Assembly: GCF_015689335.1 (NCBI RefSeq)
Contig: NZ_CP065053.1
Span: 5,332,001-5,396,000, forward strand
Length of the DNA stretch: 64,000 nucleotides
Source of the DNA: Massilia antarctica
GTDB lineage: Bacteria > Pseudomonadota > Gammaproteobacteria > Burkholderiales > Burkholderiaceae_D
Direction of reading: 5' to 3'
The notes below the pieces were generated by a model. That model searched no databases. It was not told the DNA's origin and saw nothing but the letters and a program-made list of their open reading frames with translations. Below, piece after piece: positions 46,801 through 61,800 of the stretch. Each line of letters starts with the position of its first letter. Positions within the stretch are counted from its first letter, which is position 1. The position numbers were made by a program, and so were the translations under genes.

Positions 46801-49800
46801 CAGCCTGTCGGCCCAGGGCGCCAGCCACCTGACCGGCAACGCCGCGCTCGACGCCCAGGTGTGGACCGACTACGGCACCACCTACCAGTACGACCGCACC
46901 GGCCACCTGACCCGCGCCACCGATGCGCTGGGCCAGAACACCCTGTATTTCTACGACGGGGCAGGGCGCCAGACCCACAGCGTCAACGCCCTCGGCGAAG
47001 TGACGGGCACGCGCTACAACGCCTTCGGCGAAGCGAGCGACACGATCACCTACGCCAACCGGATCGCCACCGCGGGCTTGAGCGGCGGCGCCAACGGCAG
47101 CCTGCTCACCTTGCTGGCGGCGGCCAGCGATCCCCTGCACGACACCCTGATCCACCGCGACTACGACATGCGCGGCCAGATCAAGGCCCTGATCGATGGC
47201 CTGGGCAATACCACCGGTTTCAGCTACAACGCCTACGGCGACCTGGTGGCCCAGCGCCGCCCGATCAGCGCCGCCGTGAGCGAGGCGGTCAGCTTCAGCT
47301 ACGACAAGCGCGGCCTGCGCACGGGCCAGGTCGACGATGTCGCTGGCCTGAACCGCGCCACCAGCACCCAGTACGACGCCTTCGGGCGCGCCGTGGCCAG
47401 CATCGACGCCAACGGCCACCTGCGCAGCACCGCCTTCGACCGCAACGGCCGCATCGTCACCACGCGCGACGCCACCGGCGCCGCTACCGCCACCAGCTAC
47501 GATGCCTTCGACCGCGTGCTGACCCAGACCGACGCAATGGGCAACGTGACGCGCTATGCCTACGATGACGCCGCGCGCAGCATCACCGTCACGACGGCGG
47601 ACGGCGTGACGACCAGCAGCACCCGCAATGCGTTCGGACAGGTGGTCAGTGTCGTCGACGGCAATGGCAATACGAACCGCTTCGGCTACGATTTGAACGG
47701 CAACCTGGCCACGGTCATCGACGCCGCCGGCAATGTCACCACCCAGGCCTTCGACAAGGCCGACCGCCTGCTCTCGAACACCGACCGTAACGGCATCACC
47801 ACCGAATACAGCTACGACGCGGCCAATCGCCGCCTGAGCCAGCGGGTCGACACGGCGGGCCTGAACCTGACCACCAGCTGGAGCTACGACGCCAAGGGCG
47901 AAACGGTGGCCATGGTCGACGCCAACGGCACCCTGAGCACCACCGAATACGACCGCAATGGCCAGCAGGTCCGGGTCGTGGTCGACCCGGCGGGCCTGAA
48001 CCTGCGCACCGAGTACAGCTACGATGCGCAAGGCCACACCCTGAGCGTGGCGCGCGGCGACGCCAATGGCCTGCTGTACACGACCAGCTACAGCTACGAC
48101 CAGCTCGGCCGCCGTGTGGCCGAAGTGGTCGACCCGAGCGGCCTGGCGCTGCGCACGGCTTACGAATACGACCTGGCCGGCAACGCCACCAGGGTCATCG
48201 ATCCGAACGGCCACGCCAGCACCTTCGCCTACGATGCCGACAACCGGATCGTCGCCATGAGCGATGCGCTGGGCAACCTGACCACCTACCGCTACGATGC
48301 CAACGGCAACAAGGTCGGCCAGGTCGACGCCAACGGCCATGCGGCCAGCTTCGCCTACGACAGCCAGAACCGCCTCACGGCGCAAACCGATGCCCTCGGC
48401 GCGACCACGGTCCACGCTTACGACGCCGCCGGCAACCGCATCAGCACCACCGACGCCAACGGCCATGTCACCACGGCCACGTATAACGCGCTCAATCGCC
48501 TGGTCGGCCAGACCAATGGCATGGGGCAGACGGAAAGCTACAGCTACGACAAGGTCGGCAACCGTACCGGGTATGTCGACGCAAACGGGAACGTCAGCAG
48601 CTACGCTTTCGACGCGGCCGGACGCCAGGTCGTCATTACCGACAGCCTGGGCGGCCAGACCCGCTACACCTACGACGGCGTGGGCAACCGCATCGCACAA
48701 ATCGATGCCAACGGCCACGCCACCGGCTACGATTACGACAAGGCCGGCCGCCTGATCAATGTGCGCCAGCAGGTCAGCAGCGCCGCCGGCGACCGGAAAT
48801 GGGTCGCCAAGGTCGAATGGGTGGCCGATGCCAGCAACGCCGCCGGCGGTTACTATGAAGACCACGGCGCCTTCGTCGGCGTGGAAGCGTCCGAAACGCA
48901 CGAACTGGTCACCCATTTCGCCTACGATGCGGCCGGCAACGAGCGGGTGCAGGTCGATGCCAACGGCAAGCAGACCAGCAAGGTCTACGATGCCGCCAAC
49001 CGCCTCGTCGCCAGCACCGATGGCGCCGGCAACACCACGCGCTACCAGTACGATAGTGTCAACCGCATCGCCGTCACCGATGGCAATGGCAACACGACCC
49101 GCCTGAGCTACGATGCAGCCAATCGCGTGATCAGCAGCACCGATCCGCTCGGAAATACCGTTTCTTACAGCTACGACCACGTCGGCAACAAGATCGCTTC
49201 GACCGACCAGAACGGTGCCGTCACCACCTATCAATACGACGCCGCCAACCGCCTGGCCGTGCATACGAACGCGCTCGGCAAGACCGAGCAGTTCGGCTAC
49301 GACCAGGTCGGCAACATGGTGATGTCGCGCGATTTGAACGGCAATGTCAGCACCTATGCCTACGATGGCGCGAACCGGGTCGTTTCCCTGACCGATCCGC
49401 TCGGCAAGGTGGAAACCTATGCCTACGACGCCGTCGGTAACCGTACCGCACTGGTCGACCGCAACGGCCATGCGACCCAGTTCACGTTCGACCAGAACAA
49501 CCGCCTGGTCAGCCAGACCGATGCGGTCAATGCGGTCACCGCGTATGCCTACGATAAGGTCGGCAACCGCATCAGCATGACCGATGCCAACGGCAACGTC
49601 ACCGGCTACGAGTACGATGAAGCCAACCGCCTGGTCAAGACCATCACGGCGCACCGCACCGAGGTCATCGTCGACCCGAACGGCAATAGCGCGAACGACC
49701 GCAGTTACGAGCACACCATCGCCACGCGCTATGTCTACGACGGCGCCGGCAACCGCATCGCCACCATCGATGCCAACAACCACCGCACCAGCCATGTGTA

Positions 49801-52800
49801 CGACGGCGCCAACCGCTTGCTCAAGACGGTCGACGCGCTCGGCGGCGAGACCGTCCATCAGTATGACGGCGCCGGCAACCGCATCGCCAGCACCGACGCC
49901 AACGGCCACCTGACGGCCTATGGCTACGACGCCGCCAACCGCCTGGTGCGCCAGACCGACGCGCTGGGCCTGGTGACCACCTTCAGCTACGATGCCAAGG
50001 GCAACTTGCTGAGCATGACCGATGCCAACGGCCACACCAGCAGCCAGGTGTACGATGCGGCGTCGCGCCTGCAAAGCCGCACCGATGCGCTGGGCCAGGT
50101 GACTTCGTTCGGTTACGACGCCGTCGGCAACCAGACCAGCCTGCTTGATGCCGCCGGCAACGTCACCTTGAGCAGCTTCGATGCCAACAACCGCCTGATC
50201 GGCACCACCGATCCGCTCGGTTTCAAGACCAGCTACGCCTACGATGCCGTCGGCAATCGTACCGCCGAGATCGACGCGCAGGGCAACACCAGCCGCACGG
50301 TCTACGACGCGGCCAACCGTCCGCGCAACACGACCGATGCCTTGGGCAACACCGAGCATTATGAATACGACCTGGTCGGCAACCGCACCGCCGTGGTGGA
50401 CCGCAACGGCCACCTGACCCGCTACGACTATAACGCCGACAAGCGCCTGATTGCGGTCCACGCGCAAGCAACCGGCGCCGCCGCCGATGCCACCCTGGTC
50501 CAGCAGGGCAGGGTATTGCAAAGCGGTTTCTGGGTCTCGCAGGGAACCGACGGCAATGGCAACGATGTCGGTTACTGGACCGATTTTGCAGTCCAGGCCG
50601 GCGCCGCCGCGGCCACCGCCGACCTGCTCACCACTTACGAATACGATGACGTCGGCAACCGCACGGCCCTGATCGACGCCAACGGCAACAAGACCAGCTT
50701 CGCCTACGATGCGCTGGACCGCTTGCTCAGCAGCACGGATCCGCTCGGCCATAGCACCAGCTATGAGTACGATGGGCTGAACCGCACCGCCTTGATAGAT
50801 GCCAACGGCAACAAGACGGCCTATGTCTACGATGCCCTCAACCGCCTGGTCAAGACCACCGATGCCCTGGGCAATACCGAACTGGTCAGCTACGACCATG
50901 TCGGCAACCGCAGCTCGGTGACCGACCGCAACGGCCATCTGACCGCCTTCACCTTCGATGCGGCCAACCGGCTGGTCGGGATGACGGATGCGCTCGGCCA
51001 CAGCGAGCGCTATGCCTACGACGAGGTGGGCAACCGCATCGCCAGCACCGACCGCAACGGCCACGTGACCCGCTATGCCTACGATGCCAACATGCGCCTG
51101 GCCGGCTTCACTGATGCCCTGGGCAACAGCGAAGCCTATACCTACGACAGCGTCGGCAACCAGACCGTGGTCAGCGACCGCAACGGCAACAAGACGGTGT
51201 ACGCCTACGATGCCGAAGGCCGGGTCATCGCGCAAACCGATCCGCTGGGAAACACCACGCATTACGAATACGACAAGGTCGGCAACCGCAGCAGTGTCAT
51301 CGATGCACGCGGCCACGCGACCCTGTACCAGTACGATGAGCTCAACCGCCTGGTCAAGACCATTGATGCCCGCACCGTCATCGACTACGTGCAGCAATAC
51401 GGCTCCGAATGGGACGCCGACACCCAGCAGGCAACGCCATGGCGCGAGTGGAGCGTCAACCGGCAATTCGAGCAGGTGGTTGCGACCCGCCACGTATACG
51501 ACGCCGTCGGCAACCGCATCGCCACGATCGATGCCAACGGCAACAGCACCCAGTATGTCTACGATGCCGCCAACCGCCTGATCGCCATCAAGGAAGCGGC
51601 CACCGACGCCGCCAGCGACCGCACCCTGATCCCGGGCGATGTCTGGGTCGCTCCGGTGCTCGACGTCGACGGCAACGAGACGGTGCCGGGCCACTGGATC
51701 AACAATAGCCTGAGCACCGCGGTGGCCGGCCAGCACCACGACTACCTGACCCAGTTCGAATACGATGCGGCCGGCAACCGCACCTCCATGGTCGACCGCA
51801 ACGGCAACCGCAGCACCTACGAGTACGATGGCTTGAACCGCCTGAGCGCGACCACCGACGCCCTCGGCCACAAGGTCAGCTATGAGTACGATGGCCTGAA
51901 CCGGATCGGCGCGACCGATGCCAACGGCAACAAGACCAGCTATGCCTACGACGCCGTCAACCGCCTGAGCTCGACCACCGATGCGCTCGGCCACAGCATC
52001 GCCTACGCCTACGATGCCGGCGGCAACCGCATTGCCAGCACCGATCAGAACGGGCAGGTCACCAGCTATGCCTACGACGCCGCCGACCGCCTGGTCAAGC
52101 TGACCGATGCGCTCGGCCACACCGAGGCCTATGCCTACGACCAGGTTGGCAACCGCACCGCCGCCACCGACAGGAATGGCCAGCGCACCGCCTATGCCTA
52201 CGATGCCGATAACCGCCTCGTCGCGCTGACCGATGTCCTGGGCCACACCGAAAGCTATGCCTACGACAAGGTCGGCAACCGGGTCGGACTGGTCGACAAG
52301 AATGGCCACGCGAGCGTCTTCGCCTACGACGAGCGCAACCGAATGACGAGCCTGACCGATGCGCTGGGCAACAAGACGCAGTACGCCTACGACAATCTGG
52401 GCAACCGCACCCGCATGGTCGACGCCAACGGCCACGCGACCGACTTCAGCTACGATGAACTGAACCGCCTGGTCAAGACCGTCAACGGCATCGTGCACAT
52501 CGACTACATTGAATCGACGCGCAGCAATGTCGAGTGGCTGCAGACGCCGCGCAGTTTCGACCAGGCGGTGGCGACCCGCTATGTCTACGACGGCAACGGC
52601 AACCGCAGCGCCAGCATCGATGCCAACGGCAACGAGACCCGTTTCGAGTACGATGGCGCCGACCGCCTGGTCAAGTCGACCGATGCGCTGGGCGGCGTGA
52701 CCGTCCTCGAGTACGATGCCGCCGGCAACCGCACGGCGCTGACCGATGCCAATGGCCACAAGAGCACCTACCTGTTCGATGCGGCCAATCGCCAGATCGC

Positions 52801-55800
52801 CACGGTCGACGCGCTCGGTTTCCGCACCGAGTACGCGCTCGATGCGGCCGGCAACCGTACCGCGCTGACCGACGGCAACGGCAACATCACTGAATACCGC
52901 TACGATGCGCTGGGCCGCCTGGTCGGCAGCACCGATGCACTCGGCCACCTCGACAGCAGCAGCTACGATGCGATGGGTAATCGCCTCGCTTACACCGACC
53001 GCAACGGCAACGTCAGCGCCTACCAGTACGACGCCCTGGGGCGCCTGGTGCAAAGCACCGACCCGCTGGGCGCGACCAGCAAACTGGCCTACGATGCGGT
53101 CGGCAACGTTCTGGTCACGACCGACCAGAACGGCCATAGCCGCAGTTTCGCCTACGACGCCCTGAACCGCGCCGTGGCCTCGACCGATGCGCTGGGCAAC
53201 ACCGAAACCTACGGCTACGATGCGGTCGGCAACCGCACCAGCCAGGTCGACCGCAACGGTCATGCGAGCACCTTCCGCTACAGCGCCCAGGACAAGCTGC
53301 TCGGCGTCACCGATGCCTTCGGCCACGAAGAAAGCTACACCTACGACGCTGTCGGCAACCGCCTCTCGCTGGTCGACCGCAATGGCCACACCACGTCCTA
53401 CATCTACGATGCCAACAACCGCCTGAGCCGCACCGAAAACCGCTTCACCCCGGCATTCACCGAGGACAAGCTGGTCGATGGCTATCACTATATCGTCGAT
53501 GGGGTCGATGCCGACGGCAATGAATACGGTCACCAGGTCAACCGCTACGTGCAGGTGTCGGAGCCGGTCACGGTGATGACGGTGTCGACCGTGTTCGAGT
53601 ATGACGCGGTGGGCAATCTGGTCGCCTCGCGCGACCGCAACGGCAATGGGTCCTTCTACGCCTTCGACGCGGTCAACCGCATGGTCGCCAGCACCGATGG
53701 CGCCGGCAATACCACGCGCTACACCTACGACGCGCTCAACCGGACCGCGCTGATCGACGCCAACGGCCACCAGACCGTCTACAGCTACGATGGCGCCAAC
53801 CGCATGACCGGCTCCACCGATGCCCTGGGACACAGCAAGGGCTTCGCCTACGACAACAATGGCAACCGGATCGCGCTCACCGACGAAAACGGGAAAGTGA
53901 CCGTGTCGGTGTACGACGCCGACAACCGCCTGGTCAAGCTGACCGATGCGCTGGGCAATAGCGAAACTTACGCCTACGACAAGGTCGGCAACCGGGTCCA
54001 GTCCACCGACCGCAACGGCAACCTGACGGCTTACCAGTACGATGCCGAAAACCGCCTGGTCCAGCTGACCGATGCGCTTGGCAATGTCGAGCGCTACAGC
54101 TACGACAAGGTGGGCAACCGCACCGTGCTGACCGACAAGAACGGCCACAGCACGACCTACGTCTACGATGCGGTGAACCGCCTGAGCAGCACCACCGACG
54201 CGCTCGGCAACGTGACCAAGTCCGAATACGATGCGGCCGGCAACCGCACCCGCCTGATCGATGCCAACGGACACGCCACCGACTACGAATACGATGAAAT
54301 GAACCGCATGGTCAAGAGCATCGTCTCGCGCACCACGGTCGACTACACCGTCTCGAACTATTCGTGGTACGACCCGGTCACCCACCTGCCGGGCGAGAAC
54401 CATTACTGGGACAGCACGGCCAGCTATGTCGAGGTGGTCTCGACCATCTACGCCTACGACGGCGTGGGCAACCGCACGCGCATGACCGACGCTCTCGGCC
54501 ATTACGTGGACTACAGCTACGACGGCGCCAACCGCCTGGTCAAGATTCGCGAGGAACTCGACCATGGTCAGAACGGCGGCGAATCGTTCATGGCCATGCG
54601 CGCCGGCGACGGGCGGATGGAGACCAATTCCACGAGCACCCCGGGCGAGGAGGTCGGCAACGGCCGCTACCGCATCACCGACCTGAGCTACGATGCAGTG
54701 GGCAACGTGGTCTACGAAGACCGCTACTACGAAGATACGCGCTGGGGCGAGGGCGGCGACTCCGATCCGACCCACTTCTGGATCCGGCGCGAATTCGATG
54801 CGGCCAACCGCAAGGTCGCCCAGTACGACGGGCAGCAAGTCGCCACCACATTCGAATACGATGATGCCGGCAACCTGACCGCGCGCATCGATCCGAACGG
54901 CAACGCGACCCGCTTCAGCTACGATGCGGTCAACCAGAAAGTGACCCAGACCAGCGCGCTCGGCTTCGTGACCACCTTCGCCTACGACAAGAACGGCAAC
55001 CTGGTGCGCAGTGTCGACCCGCGCGCCGGCGTCAGCAGCCAGCAATTCGATGCGCTCAACCGGGTCGTCACCAGCACCGACGCCTTGGGCGGGGTCAGCA
55101 GCCAGACCTACGATGCGGTCGGCAACGTGCTCGTGCACACCGACGTCAACGGCCATACCCACAAGTATGGTTACGACGAGGTCGACCAGCGCATCAGTAA
55201 CACCGATCCGATGGGCGGCATCAGCCGCACCGTGTTCGATGCGGTCGGCAACACGGTCAAGACCGTCGACGCCAACGGCCACGTCACCACCTATGCCTAC
55301 GATGCGCGCAACCGGAATACCTCGGTCACCGATCCGCTCGGCCATACCACCAGCTACGACTACGACGTTGTCGGCAACCGGATCGCGGTGGTCGACGCCA
55401 ACCAGCACCGGCGCGTCTTCAATTACGATGCGCTGCACCGCCTGGTCGAGGCCTACACGCTTGACGGCGACACCACGAGCGGCGCGGAACGGTATACCTA
55501 CACCGCGATCGATGGCGTGCTGCAGCGCGACAACCAGCTCGATGCCCAGTTCCGCGACGGCTTCTACGAATACAATCCGGCCGGCCAGCTGATCAGCTAC
55601 CGCCTCGGCCTCAAGCAGCTGCAATACGCCTACGACGACGCCGGCAACCTCACCAAGGTTACCGACAGCATGGGCGGCGTCACGGTGTACGCCTACGACG
55701 CCGACAACCGCCGCATCAGCACCAAGGATGCGCTCGGCTTAGTCACCCGCTACCAGTACGATGAGAACGGCAACACGACCGCTGTCATCGATCCGCGTGG

Positions 55801-58800
55801 AAACACCACCAGCTACAGCTACGATCTGCTGGGCCGCCAGGTTGGCATGGTCGATGCCGAAGGCGGCATCACAAGCACCAGCTACGATGCCGCCGGCAAT
55901 GTGCTGGGCAAGGTCGATGCGCGCGGTGCCACCACCAGCTTCGTGTATGACGGCAACGACCGCATGGTCGAGAGCACCGATGCGCGCGGCGGGGTCACGC
56001 GCAGCTTCTACGATGCCGTGGGCAACCTGCTCAAGTCGGTGGATGTGAAGGGCAATGCCACCAGCTTCGTCTACGACGCCGCCGACCGCTTGGTCGAGAG
56101 CACCGATCCGCTGGCCCAGATCACCCGCTTCGGCTACGACAAGGTGGGCAACCGCATCAGCCGTACCGATGCGCTCGGCTTCGTCACCAGCAGCGAATAC
56201 AATGCGCTCAACCAGCTGACGGCCCGCATCGATGCCCTCGGCAATCGCACCGAGTACAGCGAGTTCTCGCACGGCCATGCGCAGCGCACGCTCGATGCCA
56301 GAGGCAACTCCAGCATGGTCGACCTGGACGAGCACGGCCTGGTCGATTACGAATACGACGCCCTGTACCGGGGCATTTCGCACCACCGCGACCCGAACGG
56401 CAATGTCTACCAGCTGGTCGGGCTCAACGGCGCGATCACCTACAATTTCTTCGACGCCGATAACCGCCTGACCGACAGCATCGACAGCTTCGGCTACCTG
56501 ACGCACAATGAATATGATCAAAACGGCAATATCACTGCGCAGACCAGGTATGCCACCGCCGTCAAGCCGCCCGAGGGCAGCCGGGAAGAATGGGTAAAAC
56601 CGGTCGCTGTCGTCTCCGAGCACGACCAGACCGTCACCTTCACCTACGATAAGCTGAACCGTCAGCTGAGCCGCACCGATGGCCTGGGCAATGTCAGCGC
56701 CATCACCTACGACGCCAACGGCAACCAGACCAGCCAGATCGACGGCAATGGCAATGTCACCAGCTTCAGCTACGACGCGGGCAATCTGCTGCTGTCGCAG
56801 ACCGATGCGCTGGGCAAGGTCACCGCGTACACCTACGACCAGAGCGGCAACCGCACCGGCATCGTCGATGCGCGCGGCGCCAGCACCCAGAATGTGTACG
56901 ACGCCAACAACCAGCTGATCAAGGTCACCGATGCGCTGGGCCAGGTGCAAAGCTTCGCCTACGATGCGGTCGGCAATCGGGTCGGCATCACCGACGCCGC
57001 CGGCGCTGTGTGGCACTTCGGCTACGACGGCAATGGCCGGGTCGTGAGCGAAACGAGCGCGCTCGGCGCGCTCACCACCTACGCCTACGATGCGGTGGGC
57101 AACAAGATCACGAGCACCGATGCGCTCGGCCATGCGACCACCTTCACCTACGACACGATCGACCGGATCAGCACCCGCACCGATGCGCTGGGCAACAAGA
57201 CCACTTACGATTACTCCCCGCGCGGCACGGTCGGCAGCCGCATGTCGGTCACCGACGCCAAAGGCGCCCAGGACATCTATTACTACGATACCGCCGGGCG
57301 GGTAGTGAGCCAGGAAGGGATCGTCGCGCGCCGCAAATACGTCTACGATGCATTCGGCAACCGGACAGAACAGATCTACAGCGACCATCGCAACACGGTC
57401 GACATCGGCAACCGCTTGAGCGGCCAGACCGACTTCATGGGTAACTTCACGACCTTCAAGTACGATGCCGCGGGCAACCGCATCGAGGCGACCGATGCCA
57501 ACGGCAACAAGACCAGCTACACCTACGATGCCGACAACCGCCTGACCAGCCAGACCGACGCCCTGGGCGGGGTGACCCGCTATGCCTACGACGAAGTGGG
57601 CAACCAGATCAGCCGCACCGATGCGCTCGGCAACACCGTGTCCACCCGCTACGACTTGCTGGGCCGCCCGATCGGCCAGACCGACGCCCTCGGCGGCATC
57701 AGCAGCACCGAGTACGATGCCACCGGCAACCGGGTCAAGGTCAGCGACGAACTGGGCCATGTGACCAGCTTCGTCTACGATGCCGATCACCGCCTGCTGA
57801 GCCAGACCGACCCGCTCGGCCATGTCAGCAAGTATGCCTACGATGCCGTGGGCAACCGGGTGCGCATGGAAGACGCGCTCGGCCGGGTCACCTTCACCAC
57901 CTACGACGACGTCAACCGCCAGGCCACGGTGACCGACGCGCTCGGCGGCGTGACCACATTCAGCTACGACAAGGTGGGCAACCGCACCAAGGTGGTCGAT
58001 GCCAACGGCCACGCGACCACCTTCACCTACGCCTACGACAACCAGGTCGAGACCAAGACCGATGCCCTGGGCAACACCACCCGTTATGAGTACGACGATT
58101 TCGGCAATCTGCATTACCTGCAAGATGCGCGCGGCAATACCAGCTGGTTCTATTACAACGAAAACGGCGCCCTGGTCGGCAACCGCGACCCGTTCTACAA
58201 TGCCGACGCCTACACGGTCGATGCGGTCGGCAACCGCACCAGCCATACCGACAAGAACGGCCACGTCACCACCTACACCTACGATGCGCTGAACCGCCTG
58301 GCGACCACGACCGATCCGGAAGGCAACGTCACCACCGTCGCTTACGACGCCGTGGGCAACCGTACCAAGGTCACCGACGGCAACGGCCACGCCACCCAGG
58401 TCGCTTACGATGCCAACGGCCGCGCCGTCAGCCAGACCGACGCGCTGGGCGGGGTCACCAAGTTCACCTACGATGCGGTGGGCAACCGCCTCACCCTGAC
58501 CGATGCCGCAGGCAACGTCAGCAGCACCAGCTACGACGCCCTGGACCGGGTCGCGAGCCAGACCAATGCCCTCGGCCAGGTCACGCTGCTGGCCTACGAT
58601 CCGGTCGGCAACCGCACCACCTTGACCGATGCCAGCGGCTTTGTCATCCGCTTCGCCTACGACGATCTGAACCGCGTGGTCAGCCAGACCGATGCGCTGG
58701 GCGGCGTGACCGGCACCACCTACGATGCGGTCGGCAATCGCCTGAGCAGCAGCGACGAGAACGGCCATGTCACCCGGTTCGCCTACGATGCGGCGAACCA

Positions 58801-61800
58801 GCTGGTCACCCTGACCGATGCGCTGGGCAACGTCACGACCACCACCTACGACAAGAACGGCAACCGGGTGCGGGTCACCGATGCCCTCGGCGTCTACGCG
58901 GAATCGACCTACGACAGCATGAACCGCCTGGCGTCGCAAACCAGCTTTGCCAAGGACCAGTTCGGCGCCAACCAGCGCAGGCTGACCCTGTATTATTTCT
59001 ATGACAAGGCCGGCAATGTACTCAAGGTCAGCGAGTCCGGGTACGCGCAGGCGGCCGGTGTCGACAGCTACACCTACGATGGCAACGACCGGGTCGCCAG
59101 CCATACCGATGCGCTAGGCAACGTCACGCACTATGCCTACGATGGGGCAGGGCAGCAGACGGTGGTCACCGATCCGAACGGCCATGCCGTCACCTACGCC
59201 TACGATAGCCTGAACCGCCAGACCAGTGTCACCGATGCGCTGGGCCATGCCACCACCTACGCCTACGACGTGGTGGGCAACCGCATCGCCAGCACCGATG
59301 CCAACGGCCATACGACCACGTATGCCTATGACGCGCTGGGTCGCATGGTCAGCCAGACCGGCGCCCTGGGCGGCAAGACCGCCTACGCCTATGACATCGC
59401 GGGCAATGTCAGCGCCGTCACCGACGCCGCCGGGAATGTGTCGCGCTCGATCTACGACGCCAACCGCCGCCTGCTCAGCCAGACCGATGCGCTCGGCAAC
59501 GTCACCAGCTACACCTACGACCCGGCCGGCAACCGCCTCGGGGTCAAGGATGCCAACGGCCACCTGACCAGCTATCTGTACGACGCCGTCAACCAGATGA
59601 CCAAGGTGACCGATGCGCTCGGCGGGGTGACCAGCCACGCCTATGATGCGGTGGGCAACCGGATCCAGACCACGGATGCGAACGGCAACGTGGTGGTGTT
59701 CACCTACGATGCCGCGCGTTCCCTGGAGAAGCGGGTCGACGCGGGCGGGGTAGCGACCCTCTACGGCTATGACCACAACGGCAATCTGCTGTACCAGGAC
59801 ATGGTCGGCAACCAGTACCAGGGCAGGGTCCATGCGACCTACGACGCGCTCGACCGGGTGGTCAAGACCGAGGCGCGCCAGTACAACTCGTGGAGTGACC
59901 AGACCCTCTCCACCCTGGGCTACGACAAGGCCGGCAACCGGGTCAGCATGACCGACGGCAACGGCAATATCACGACCTATGCCTACGACAGCGCCGACCG
60001 TCTGCTCAGCCAGACCGACGCGCTGGGCCATGTCACCAGCTACACCTACGATGCGGTGGGCAACCGGATCAGCCAGACCGATCCGAACGGCAACACGACC
60101 ACCTACACCTACGATGCCGAGAACAAGCTGGTCGGGCAGCGCGACGCCGCCGGCGGCACCAGCGCGTTCAGCTACGACGTGCTCGGCAATATGCTCAGCT
60201 CGACGGACGCGAACGGCAACAAGACCAGCTTCAGCTACGACGCCAACCAGCACCTCTTGAGCCAGACCGATGCCCTGGGCAACGTCAGCCGCTTCGCCTA
60301 CGATGCGGTGGGCAACCAGCTGGCGCAAACCGACGCCGCCGGCGCCGTCATCGCCACGGTCTACGATGCGCTCAACCGCGTGGCGAGCCGCAAGGATGCG
60401 CTCGGCCATGTGACGGCCTATGGCTACGACGCCGTGGGCAACCAGACCAGTGCGACCGACGCCAACGGCCACACCACGGTCTACGCTTACGACAAGAGCA
60501 ACCGGCGCAGCACGCAAACCGACGCCCTCGGCCATGTGACGACCTATGCCTACGATGGCAAGGGCAACCTGATCCTGCGCACCGAGGCCAACGGCGCGCA
60601 AACCACGTACAGCTACGATGTGCTCAACCGCCTGCGCTTCACGGTCGCCGCCAACGGCGTCCGCAGTGGCTACGACTACGATGCCGCCGGCAATCTTACC
60701 GCCACCCTGGGCGACTACTACACGCCGCTGCTGACCAATGCCTACGACCAGGCCAACCGCCTTGTCAAGAGCACCGATGCGCTGGGCAACGTCACCAGCT
60801 ATACCTATGACGACGCCGGCAACCGCATCGGCATGACCGATCCGAACGGCAATGTCAGCAAATATGACTACGACAGCCTGAACCGCCTGGTCAAGACCAC
60901 GGATGCGCTGGGCAATGTCATGCTCACCACCTACGACGCCGTCGGCAACCGCCTCGCCAGCACCGACGGCAACGGCCACGCCACCACCTTCACCTACGAT
61001 GCCAACGGCCGCGCCCTGAGCCAGACCACGGCCCTGGGCCATGTCACGTCCAACGTCTACGACAAGGTCGGCAACCTGGTCAGCCGCACCGATGCGAACG
61101 GCGGCGTGACGGTCATGGAATACGATGCCGACCGCCGCCTGGTCAAGCAGACCGATCCTCTCGGCAACGTCACCACCTATGGCTACGATGCGGTGGATAA
61201 CCAGGTCCGGGTGACCGACGCCAACGGGCACGCCAGCACCTTTGCCTACGACGCCGTCAACCAGATGCTGTCGCACACCGATCCGCTCGGACGCGGCACC
61301 AGCTATGGCTACGACGAGGTCGGCAACCGCACCAGCGTGACCGATGCGCTGGGCAATGTGACGCACTACGAGTTCGATGGCGCCCACCGCATGATCAAGC
61401 AGATCGATGCCAAGGGCGCGGTCACCCGGTTCGCCTACGACCGCTTCGACGTCGTGGTCGAGCGCAACGACGCCGACGGCCGCAGCGAGGGCAAGACCTA
61501 CGATGCCGGCCACAACCTGACGCGCGAGAGCGATCGCAACGGCAGCGTGACCACCTATGCCTACGACAAGAACGGCAACCGGATCAGCGCGACCGATGCG
61601 CGCGGCAACGTCACCGTCAATGCCTACGACGCCCTGAACCGCCTGGTGAGCCAGAAAGATGCGGCCGGCAACGTCACCCTGTTCGCCTACGATGGCGCCG
61701 GCAACCTGCTGAGCAGGACCGATGCGCGCGGCGCCAAGACCAGCTATGTCTACGATGCCGACAACCGCCTGGTGCGCAGCGACGATGCGCTGGGCGGCAT